A stretch of 5,649 bases of DNA, taken from positions 1-5,649 of the forward strand of contig CAZXOC010000396.1 in NCBI GenBank assembly GCA_964642165.1. Reading direction: 5' to 3'. This document shows, piece by piece, positions 1 to 4,983 of this stretch. The stretch is from CAYRVX01 sp964642165 (GTDB lineage Bacteria; Planctomycetota; Phycisphaerae; SM23-33). The notes under the pieces were generated by a model. That model did not search any database. It saw only the letters and a list, made by a program, of their open reading frames with translations, and was not told the origin of the DNA. Both the position numbers and the translations under genes were made by a program. Each line of letters starts with the position of its first letter. The stretch's first letter is position 1.

Positions 1-116
1 CAGGATTGGACAGTTTTGACACAATCGATCTAGACTTATGGCCGTTTTTCGGGGCGCGGCTGGGGGCGTGAGAATTTCGCCGAAAGGCCCGAAAAGTGTC
101 GCGCTCTGACGCGCTC

Positions 117-131
117 GCGCCCGGCGGGCGT
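117..131 (-). terminator. Weak candidate terminator hairpin after yraN
   Basis: A perfect GC stem CGCCC/GGGCG (118-122 with 126-130, extendable by one G-U pair to 117-131) with a GGC/GCC loop lies 35 nt beyond the yraN stop. On the minus strand the nearest T run (TTTT, 93-96) is about 20 nt further on, so this is not a canonical Rho-independent terminator. I see no gene in positions 1-165. Confidence 0.2.
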
Positions 132-165
132 CGGGACCTCCGGCGACCGCGGCCTCCGCTTGCGC

Positions 166-558
166 TCAGAACGCATCGGGGATGTGGCGGATCCGGGGCT
201 TGGCGCCCTCGCGGCAGACCACTGAGACGATGTCGAAGCGGACGGCGTAGGAGGCGGCGGGGTGGTGGGCGAGGTAGTAGTCGGCGACGCGCCGGACCTG
301 GCGGCGTTTGCGGGCGTCGACGGCGGCTTCCGGCTCGGCCAGGCCGCTGCCCGAGCGCGTCTTGACCTCGATGAAGACGATCGTCTCGGCCCCCGTGGCG
401 GCGCGAGTGGAGCGGTCGAGGGCGATGAGATCGATCTCGCCGGCGGGGCAGCGGTAGTTGCGTGCCAGGACCTTCAGCCCGGCGCGCCGGAGGGATCGGC
501 GAGCCAGCGCCTCGCCGCGTGGGCCCAACGGCTTCGTGCGTCCGAAGGGCCAGGGCAT
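166..558 (-). CDS. yraN: YraN/UPF0102 family protein, putative PD-(D/E)XK nuclease fold
   Basis: This 130-residue protein has the size and motif order of the UPF0102 (YraN) family, which has a predicted restriction-endonuclease-like fold; its cellular role is poorly defined. Visible motifs are an N-terminal G-E helix (GEALARRSLRRAGLKVLARN, residues 15-34), GEIDLIA at 40-46 and FIEVKTR at 62-68, followed by a basic KRRQVRRVADYYL helix (84-96) and RFDIVSV (107-113). Candidate metal/catalytic residues of the PD-(D/E)XK type are E16, D43, E64 and K66, all present, so nothing suggests loss of activity. The ATG lies 4 nt after the rplS stop. Its Shine-Dalgarno GAGGA (567-571) is 8 nt upstream and is formed by the two final Glu codons of rplS, which suggests translational coupling. 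It is the last gene of the rpsP operon; an rnhB gene, often found between rplS and yraN, is absent. Family assignment is firm, function is not. Confidence 0.9.
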   Translation of the reverse strand: MPWPFGRTKPLGPRGEALARRSLRRAGLKVLARNYRCPAGEIDLIALDRSTRAATGAETIVFIEVKTRSGSGLAEPEAAVDARKRRQVRRVADYYLAHHPAASYAVRFDIVSVVCREGAKPRIRHIPDAF

Positions 559-562
559 CGGG

Positions 563-1039
563 TCATTCCTCGCCGCCCTCGCCGCCGTTGCCGTTGGCCT
601 CGTCGTCGGTCGGCTCGGCCTGGCGGGCGGCCTTCGGGAGCCGCTTGACCTCCTTGAGGCGGGTGGCCTTGCCGACGCGGTCGCGAAGGAAGTAGAGCTT
701 GGCGCGGCGGACCTTCCCGCCGCGGACGACCTCGACGTCGGCGACCCTCGGGCTGTGCAGGGGGAAGATCCGCTCGACGCCCTCGTTGTTGACGATGCGG
801 CGGACGGTGAACGTCTCGGAGATGCCCGAGCCCCGTCGGGCGATCACCGTGCCGGTGAAGACCTGGACCCGCTCCTTGTCGCCCTCGACGATGCGGCAGC
901 GGACGCCGACCGTGTCGCCGATCTCGAAGTCGGGGACGTGCTGCTTGAGGCTGCCCTCGGCCGCCTTGCGGAGCAGCGCCTGCCTGCCGCCTTGGTGGAC
1001 CTTCGCGTCCGCCTTGTCTTCCACGGGTTTCTCGCTCAC
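563..1039 (-). CDS. rplS: 50S ribosomal protein L19
   Basis: L19 is a large-subunit protein at the 30S/50S interface. The family core is unmistakable: VPDFEIGDTV (residues 35-44), FTGTVIARRGSGISETFTVR (61-80), GVERIFPLHSPR (87-98), GGKVRRAKLYFLRDRVGKA (107-125). The frame stays open far upstream (to 1462, opposite trmD), so the start must be chosen. I use the GTG at 1037-1039 because GGGAG (1047-1051) precedes it by 7 nt and the sequence before it is arginine-rich noise with no L19 similarity. The resulting 158 residues exceed the roughly 115 of E. coli L19. The excess is a charged N-terminal extension (about 1-20) and a C-terminal tail from about residue 133 that turns acidic and glycine-rich. 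It lies 64 nt after trmD and 4 nt before yraN in the same operon. Confidence 0.97.
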   Translation of the reverse strand: MSEKPVEDKADAKVHQGGRQALLRKAAEGSLKQHVPDFEIGDTVGVRCRIVEGDKERVQVFTGTVIARRGSGISETFTVRRIVNNEGVERIFPLHSPRVADVEVVRGGKVRRAKLYFLRDRVGKATRLKEVKRLPKAARQAEPTDDEANGNGGEGGEE

Positions 1040-1086
1040 GGTGGATCTCCCGGTCCGGCAGGCGCCGCGTTCGATGGTCGCCGCCC

Positions 1087-1104
1087 GGACGCCTTCGTGC
1101 GTCC
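1087..1104 (-). other. Hairpin at the trmD stop codon
   Basis: On the minus strand GGACGC pairs perfectly with GCGTCC around the six-base loop ACGAAG; the first stem base is the G of the trmD TAG stop. It lies in the 64-nt trmD-rplS gap, 47 nt before the rplS start, and has no T run after it. It could modulate the relative expression of trmD and rplS (L19 is known to be made in much larger amount than TrmD in E. coli), but this is inference from position. Confidence 0.4.
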
Positions 1105-1820
1105 TACGTTGCCTCTTCGCTTTGCCGGCGCTGCCGCGCTTCCCACAGGTCGGGACGGCGCCGCTGCGTCCGCGTCCGGGCCTGCTCGGCCCGCCAGGCG
1201 GCAATCCGCGCGTGGTCGCCGCCGAGCAGCACCTCCGGCACGGCCATGCCGCGAAACTCGCGAGGGCGCGTGTACTGCGGGTACTCCAGCAGCCCAGCGC
1301 CGAACGATTCCTCGTGGGTCGATTCGTCCTTGCCCAGCGCCCCGGGCAGCAGGCGGACGACGGCGTCGACCAGCGCCATCGCCGCGATCTCGCCGCCGGA
1401 GAGGACGAAGTCGCCCAGGCTGATCTCCAGGTCGGCCAGGCCTTGGCGGATCCGTTCGTCAAAGCCCTCGTAGTGCCCGGCGACGAGGATCAGCCGCCGC
1501 TCGCGGGCCAGCTGAGCCACCAGGTCCTGCCCGAGGGGGCGTCCCTGGGGGGTCAGCAGGATGACCTTTCCGGGCTCCTCGGCCCGGGCGCGGACGTGCT
1601 CGACGGCGTCGAAGATCGGCTGGCACATCAGGACCATGCCGGGCCCGCCGCCGAACGGGGCGTCGTCGACCGTGCCGTACTTGTCGAGCGCGAAGTCGCG
1701 GATGTTCGTCAGGTGGACCTCGACGAGCCCGCGCTGCACGGCCCGCCCGACGATGCTGGTCGTGCGAAACGCATCGAACATCTCGCAGAACAGGGTGAGG
1801 ATGTCGATGCGGGGCTTCAT
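1104..1820 (-). CDS. trmD: tRNA (guanine-37-N1)-methyltransferase TrmD
   Basis: TrmD methylates G37 of tRNAs with G36 using S-adenosylmethionine, preventing +1 frameshifting; it works as a cytoplasmic homodimer with a trefoil-knot (SPOUT) fold. The 238-residue length is normal. Visible motifs: IDILTLFCEMF (5-15), VDDAPFGGGPGM (51-62), the knot segments TPQGRPL (90-96), GHYEGFDER (115-123) and SLGDFVLSGGE (134-144), then LLEYPQYTRP (177-186) and the C-terminal VPEVLLGGDHARIAAWR (194-210). Aligned without gaps to E. coli TrmD as I remember it, Tyr115 corresponds to Y117 and Arg154 to R156, but the catalytic base Asp169 falls on E171 (codon 1308-1310). The ATG fits the usual MxIxILTLF beginning; the ribosome binding site is weak (CAGG about 12 nt upstream). 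It lies 43 nt after rpsP, in the place usually preceded by rimM. The identity is secure; the Glu substitution is conservative. Confidence 0.97.
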   Translation of the reverse strand: MKPRIDILTLFCEMFDAFRTTSIVGRAVQRGLVEVHLTNIRDFALDKYGTVDDAPFGGGPGMVLMCQPIFDAVEHVRARAEEPGKVILLTPQGRPLGQDLVAQLARERRLILVAGHYEGFDERIRQGLADLEISLGDFVLSGGEIAAMALVDAVVRLLPGALGKDESTHEESFGAGLLEYPQYTRPREFRGMAVPEVLLGGDHARIAAWRAEQARTRTQRRRPDLWEARQRRQSEEAT

Positions 1821-1863
1821 GACGGCGCACGGCCTGCGGCGCGGTCCGCGCGGGCGGAGCCGG

Positions 1864-2121
1864 TCAGGTTCCGGCCGCGATCCCCTGCTGCTCGAGCAGG
1901 TGACGGACGGTGCCGGTCGCCTTGGCCCCGACGCCGAGCCAGTACTCGATCCGCTCGCGGTTGAGCGAGACCTGCTTGTCGGGCTCCTTGGCGGCGGGGT
2001 CGTACCAACCCAACTGCTCGATGACGCGCCCGTCCCGGGGACTTCGGCTGTCCATCGCGTTGAGGCGGAAGAAGTTCCGGTGCCGCCGCCCCATTCTCTT
2101 GAGTCTCAGCCTGACTGCCAC
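1864..2121 (-). CDS. rpsP: 30S ribosomal protein S16
   Basis: S16 is a small-subunit assembly protein that binds 16S rRNA. The 85-residue product has the family signature: VRLRLKRMGRRHRNFFRL (3-20), DSRSPRDGRVIEQLGWYDP (24-42) and RIEYWLGVGAKATGTVRHLL (57-76). The reading frame can be opened at a TTG at 2134-2136, but that TTG belongs to the Shine-Dalgarno sequence GGAGAG (2129-2134), which sits 7 nt before a GTG at 2119-2121. The GTG start gives the expected short S16 N-terminus (MAVRLRLKR), so I use it. First gene of the rpsP-trmD-rplS-yraN operon, with a leader of about 75 nt from the predicted promoter. Confidence 0.97.
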   Translation of the reverse strand: MAVRLRLKRMGRRHRNFFRLNAMDSRSPRDGRVIEQLGWYDPAAKEPDKQVSLNRERIEYWLGVGAKATGTVRHLLEQQGIAAGT

Positions 2122-2128
2122 GAAATCG

Positions 2129-2134
2129 CTCTCC
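2129..2134 (-). promoter_or_regulatory. Shine-Dalgarno of rpsP, decides the GTG start
   Basis: On the minus strand this reads GGAGAG, with a 7-nt spacer (CGATTTC) to the GTG at 2119-2121. A start at the upstream in-frame TTG (2134-2136) would overlap this site and add five residues (ESDF plus initiator) not seen in S16 proteins. Confidence 0.75.
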
Positions 2135-2202
2135 AACGGCGAGCCCCGATCTGCCGCGGCGGAAGGGGGAATCGCGTTCCTTGTCCACTTCGCGAACCGG
2201 GT

Positions 2203-2230
2203 ATTCTAGCAGCCCCGGGGCCCGTTGCAA
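2203..2230 (-). promoter_or_regulatory. Sigma70-type promoter of the rpsP operon
   Basis: On the minus strand a -35-like TTGCAA (2225-2230) is followed after 16 nt by a -10-like TAGAAT (2203-2208), which matches TATAAT at five of six bases. Transcription would start near 2196, giving a leader of about 75 nt before rpsP. TTGCAA is its own reverse complement, so the same hexamer could also serve rightward transcription, but the sequence 16 nt away on the plus strand (TTATCG) is a poor -10. The rest of the 230-nt divergent gap (2122-2351) shows no clear coding sequence or strong hairpin to me. Prediction from sequence only. Confidence 0.6.
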
Positions 2231-2339
2231 GGGCGTTTTTGCCGCGTTATCGGGCGCGGGCACCCAAGGCACCTGGAGCGTGGAGGGCGATCTGGACGAT
2301 ACAGGGAAGCGGCAGGGCCCTTCCGGTGGCCTTCTGCGC

Positions 2340-2344
2340 GGAGG
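2340..2344 (+). promoter_or_regulatory. Shine-Dalgarno GGAGG that decides the membrane-protein start
   Basis: GGAGG lies 7 nt before the GTG at 2352-2354. The frame is open upstream as far as 2181, but the added 57 residues would be low-complexity polar sequence overlapping the rpsP promoter, whereas the GTG starts the protein directly before its first transmembrane helix. Confidence 0.7.
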
Positions 2345-2351
2345 CGGCGAC

Positions 2352-3128
2352 GTGGTGTACGTGGAGTTCGTGATCTGGCTGCTGTTGATCGTCTTCTGCG
2401 GCGTGGGGATCTATCGCCTCTGGACGCAGATGGTCCGCCCGGCGTGGGTGAGCTGGGTGCTGCTGCCGGCGACGTTGGTCTCGGAGATGGCGTACATCTT
2501 CGGCTGCCTGATCACCGGCGGCGAGGTCCGCCGGGCGAAGCTGCTGAGCACGTCGCGAGAGGCGGCCGACGGTGAGCCGACGACCGAGGCGGCGCCGCGG
2601 TGGAAGGTGGCCGGCCCGATCGTCGCGGCGCTGGTGGCGATCCTGGCCTGCGGGGCGGCGATCGGCGTGGTCGACCGGCTCCTGGGCGAGCCGGTGATGA
2701 ACGAGTTCGCCTTCGCGCGGCGGCTGACGGACCCCGGCGAGCAGTCGGCGGGGCTGGGCCTGTGGCACCTGCTGTGGCTTCGCACGGAGAACCAGCTCAG
2801 GCTGCTGCGCGGCACGTGCGAGACGCTGGTACGTCTGAACTGGCTGGACTGGCGCGTGCCGCTGTTCGTGTACCTTTCGATGTGCCTGTCGGTACGGCTG
2901 ACGCCGGTCCGGCGGGAGCTTCGGGCGACGCTGGCGGCGGCGGGCATCCTCGCCGTGAGCCTCGTCCTCGTCGGAGCACTCAGCACGCGCTTCGAGCAGG
3001 CGCTGGCCCTCGTCCGCCCGATCCTCACGTACGTCTGGGGGCTGCTCCTGCTGCTCCTGGTGACGACGCTGCTGGTCCGCGGGGGCCTCGGGCTTCTCCG
3101 CGTCCTGTCGGGCAGGGCCGCCGCCTGA
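2352..3128 (+). CDS. Polytopic integral membrane protein, unknown function, possible degenerate M50-like peptidase
   Basis: I do not recognise a named family with certainty. The 258-residue product begins with GTG after GGAGG and has about five hydrophobic segments: residues 4-21 (FVIWLLLIVFCGVGIY), 33-55, 87-107, 194-210 and 224-242 (leucine-rich), plus a shorter one at 169-181 before a basic stretch (RLTPVRRELR, 182-191). A loop at 56-85 is polar and charged, and 108-168 is a mostly soluble region rich in Trp, Leu and Arg. Segment 2 (TLVSEMAYIFGCLITGGEVRR, roughly 41-61) has the layout of a membrane HExxH zinc site (TLVHExxHxxxCxLTG) as I remember it from M50-like proteins, but both His positions are Ser44 and Tyr48, leaving only Glu45. 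If the relationship is real this is a pseudoenzyme or has another role; that is inference. It is transcribed divergently from the rpsP operon, and a promoter for the next gene follows it, so it may be monocistronic. Confidence 0.8.
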   Translation: MVYVEFVIWLLLIVFCGVGIYRLWTQMVRPAWVSWVLLPATLVSEMAYIFGCLITGGEVRRAKLLSTSREAADGEPTTEAAPRWKVAGPIVAALVAILACGAAIGVVDRLLGEPVMNEFAFARRLTDPGEQSAGLGLWHLLWLRTENQLRLLRGTCETLVRLNWLDWRVPLFVYLSMCLSVRLTPVRRELRATLAAAGILAVSLVLVGALSTRFEQALALVRPILTYVWGLLLLLLVTTLLVRGGLGLLRVLSGRAAA

Positions 3129-3193
3129 CGCCGGGGGGCGATCCGGCCGCCTCGGCCCCGACCGCACGCCGCCCCGCCCTGTCCAAGATAGAG

Positions 3194-3222
3194 TTGCAAA
3201 TCGCATTTCCCGCCCGTAGAGT
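3194..3222 (+). promoter_or_regulatory. Sigma70-type promoter upstream of the small-protein gene
   Basis: TTGCAA (3194-3199) is followed by a 17-nt spacer and TAGAGT (3217-3222), the latter matching TATAAT at four of six bases. The stretch is conspicuously less G+C-rich than its surroundings. The predicted start near 3229 leaves a leader of about 60 nt before the GTG at 3291. It could drive the small protein, the lipoprotein and the IMP cyclohydrolase gene together. The -35 hexamer is identical to that of the rpsP promoter. Confidence 0.55.
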
Positions 3223-3278
3223 ATGGCCCCTGGCGCAGGTGCTGGAGATCCCCGCGCAGAGGCGAATACGCCAGGCAC

Positions 3279-3284
3279 GAGGTG
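3279..3284 (+). promoter_or_regulatory. Shine-Dalgarno GAGGTG that decides the small-protein start
   Basis: GAGGTG lies 6 nt before the GTG at 3291-3293. A GTG at 3282 is in frame too but falls inside this site, and an ATG at 3345 has only a weak site (CCAGGG) close to it. Confidence 0.5.
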
Positions 3285-3290
3285 CAGGAC

Positions 3291-3566
3291 GTGGCGGGCG
3301 AGTCAGCAGCAAGGCCTGAGCAGGTCCAGCAGTTCGTCCAGGGCATGAGCAGCGAGGAGCGGATGCTGGTCGTGCTGAAGGTGGAACTCTACGAAGGCAG
3401 TTGGGACGACATGGCCGCCGATCTCCAGGCGCGGCTGGACGGCAGGCCGTACATCTTCAAACTCGCCCACCGGATCACCGAGGACCTGGAACGGATCCGA
3501 CGCCTGCGGGCCTTCGAGGAGTCCTGCGGCGTGGACTTGAGCGATCACGTGAAACTCGAGCCGTAG
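3291..3566 (+). CDS. Small helical protein of unknown function (planctomycete-type hypothetical)
   Basis: This 91-residue, soluble, charged protein has no signal peptide or membrane segment. The conserved-looking part begins at ERMLVVLKVELYEGSWDDM (about residues 23-41), continues with DLQARLDGRPYIFKLAHRI (44-62) and ends in a helix rich in Glu, Arg and Leu (TEDLERIRRLRAFEE, 63-77) and VDLSDHVKLEP. I remember short planctomycete hypothetical proteins with this pattern (LVxLKxELYEGSWDxM...GxPYIFKL), which supports it being a real gene, but I know no function. The start is uncertain between GTG 3291 (chosen for its ribosome binding site), GTG 3282 and ATG 3345; the first 18 residues are polar and weakly constrained-looking, so the ATG remains possible. 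A promoter lies 69 nt upstream, and a lipoprotein gene follows 101 nt downstream. Confidence 0.85.
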   Translation: MAGESAARPEQVQQFVQGMSSEERMLVVLKVELYEGSWDDMAADLQARLDGRPYIFKLAHRITEDLERIRRLRAFEESCGVDLSDHVKLEP

Positions 3567-3591
3567 TGCGGCCGGCCGGTCTCCGCCGCAC
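3566..3591 (+). other. GC-rich hairpin at the stop of the small-protein gene
   Basis: GTGCGGC (3566-3572) pairs perfectly with GCCGCAC (3585-3591) around a 12-nt loop; the first stem base is the G of the TAG stop. No T run follows, so it is not a canonical intrinsic terminator. It might slow or partly terminate transcription, or protect the 3' end of the upstream message. In sequence this G+C-rich such stems also arise by chance. Confidence 0.35.
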
Positions 3592-3667
3592 GCAGTGCCC
3601 CGACTCTCGCGCCTTGCCCGCGCACGAATCGGGGCCCGGCAGCGGCCTTCTTGGCAAGGAGTATCGC

Positions 3668-4933
3668 ATGCGTAGGTTGGTGAAACTCGTATTGGCGGCG
3701 ACGGTGCTGGTAGCCGGCTGCGGCGACGGCGGCCCCACCGTGAGCCTGACGCACCCCAGCGTCCTGGCGAAGGCCGGGCTCGAGAGCTACTGGCAGCTCG
3801 AGCTGAACCTGCCGAAGGGCGAGAAGATCGATCGGCTCTACCTGCTGGACGAGAACCTCTACTGCCTGACGAACACCAACTACCTGATCGCGGTCGACGC
3901 GGCCAAGGGCGTGCGGAAGTGGGTGCGCCGGATCGCCGATCCGGGGGTGACGGTGTACCGCCCGTGCCACGGCAACCGCGTGCCGATGCGGAAGCAGGTG
4001 CCGGAGATCCGGGAGATCCTCTTGCCGCCGGCGCCGGAGACGCTGACGCCCGCGGACCTCGTCCTGATCAACACGCCCGACTACGTCCTCGCGCTGGACC
4101 GCGCCACGGGCGAGCGGTGGCGGAAGATCAGCTTCGATGCCAAGACGCACGACTTCGTCGCCAACACCGGCGGGGGCTGCGACGGGGCGCTGTTCTACGT
4201 CGGCTCGGCGAGAGGCCAGTGCTACGCCATCCGCATCAACGAGACCGTCATCGCGTGGGTCCTGCCGACCGGGGACACGCTCAGCGCCGCGCCGCGCTGC
4301 CACAACCCCGGCGGGTCGAACCGGGTGTTTGTGGCCGGGGAGGACGCGGAGCTGTACATCGCCCTGGCGGAGGCGCCGCTGTCGCGGGTCTGGCCACCGG
4401 AGGGCACGCGCCAATGGCCGGCCATGGCCGGACCGGTCACCGCGGAGTTTCACGTGGACGACCGGGCGTGCTTCATTCCCTGTGTGAGCCGGCGCGTGTA
4501 CGCCTTCGCGCCGAGCGGCGGCCAACCGCTGTGGCGCTTCACCTGCGGCGGGGCGCTGGTCGATCCCATCCAGGTCTCCGAGAACACCGTCTTTCAGTGC
4601 GCCGAGGGCGACCGCCTCTACGCGCTGAACCCCGCCAACGGCACGCTGCGATGGTCGATGCCCCGGGGGCGACGGGTCCTGGCCGCCATGCCGGCGGACG
4701 AGGTGCCCACGGCCTACCTGGTGGACTACGCGCGGAACCTGCTGGTCGTCGACGAGATCCTCGGCAAGATCCGCGCGTCGATCCCGCTGACCGGCTGCGA
4801 GCTGTTCGCCGACAACACGTCGGCCCCCGCGATCTACGTGGGCAGCCGCAGCGGGCAGCTCCACTGCCTCCGCCAGGCGGGCGCCGAGCACCTGACGGCG
4901 GACGTGCTCAAGAAGACGGCAGCGCCGGAGTAG
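3668..4933 (+). CDS. Lipoprotein with PQQ-like beta-propeller repeats
   Basis: A 421-residue exported lipoprotein. The N-terminus has basic residues (MRRLVK), a hydrophobic core and a lipobox VAGC with the lipidated Cys at 18; Gly at +2. The frame is open upstream to 3401 but the ATG at 3668 is preceded by AAGGAG (3656-3661) at 6 nt and begins the signal peptide, so it is the start. The body has repeated blade motifs of the PQQ-like/quinoprotein beta-propeller type: YLIAVDAAKGVRKWVRR (72-88), YVLALDRATGERWRKI (139-154), YAIRINETVIAWVLP (186-200), VYAFAPSGGQPLWRF (277-291), LYALNPANGTLRWSMP (317-332), LLVVDEILGKIRASIPL (358-374) and a closing IYVGSRSGQLHCLR (389-402). BamB, the outer-membrane assembly lipoprotein, has this architecture, but such propellers are common in planctomycetes and the ligand or partner cannot be read from sequence. 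Eleven Cys residues follow the lipidated one, unusual for the fold. It lies between the small protein and the IMP cyclohydrolase gene, with no evident functional link to the latter. Confidence 0.93.
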   Translation: MRRLVKLVLAATVLVAGCGDGGPTVSLTHPSVLAKAGLESYWQLELNLPKGEKIDRLYLLDENLYCLTNTNYLIAVDAAKGVRKWVRRIADPGVTVYRPCHGNRVPMRKQVPEIREILLPPAPETLTPADLVLINTPDYVLALDRATGERWRKISFDAKTHDFVANTGGGCDGALFYVGSARGQCYAIRINETVIAWVLPTGDTLSAAPRCHNPGGSNRVFVAGEDAELYIALAEAPLSRVWPPEGTRQWPAMAGPVTAEFHVDDRACFIPCVSRRVYAFAPSGGQPLWRFTCGGALVDPIQVSENTVFQCAEGDRLYALNPANGTLRWSMPRGRRVLAAMPADEVPTAYLVDYARNLLVVDEILGKIRASIPLTGCELFADNTSAPAIYVGSRSGQLHCLRQAGAEHLTADVLKKTAAPE

Positions 4934-4983
4934 CCGTCGCCTGAGGCCGACCGGCCCGCCGGGACTCGAAAGGAAGGCCCGCT

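Noticed and set aside
6..42. TTGACA (16-21) and TTGGAC (6-11) as -35 elements near the left edge
   Set aside because: No acceptable -10 at 16-18 nt: candidates are TTATGG at 15 nt or TAGACT at 9 or 19 nt. No plus-strand gene follows that I can support.
100..116. CGCGCTC repeated with a 3-nt spacer (100-106 and 110-116)
   Set aside because: A single short tandem pair in G+C-rich sequence; not enough for a repeat or operator call.
1844..1860. Short GC stem in the rpsP-trmD gap as a possible attenuator
   Set aside because: About 5 bp of pure G-C in a gap of over 80 percent G+C; chance pairing is likely and no U tract follows.
458..1964. Long plus-strand open frames (458-1423 and 699-1964) opposite yraN, rplS and trmD
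   Set aside because: They are antisense to securely identified genes, have arginine/alanine/proline-rich or low-complexity translations and no recognisable motif; long shadow frames are expected at this G+C content.
2122..2200. Leader of rpsP as a riboswitch or ribosomal-protein autoregulatory site
   Set aside because: The only stem I see is GGAA/TTCC with a 5-nt loop (about 2168-2180); no recognisable leader structure.
3545..4891. A 448-residue minus-strand open frame opposite the lipoprotein gene
   Set aside because: The plus strand has a signal peptide, ribosome binding site and clear propeller repeats. The antisense translation is His/Arg/Val-rich shadow sequence with no domain.
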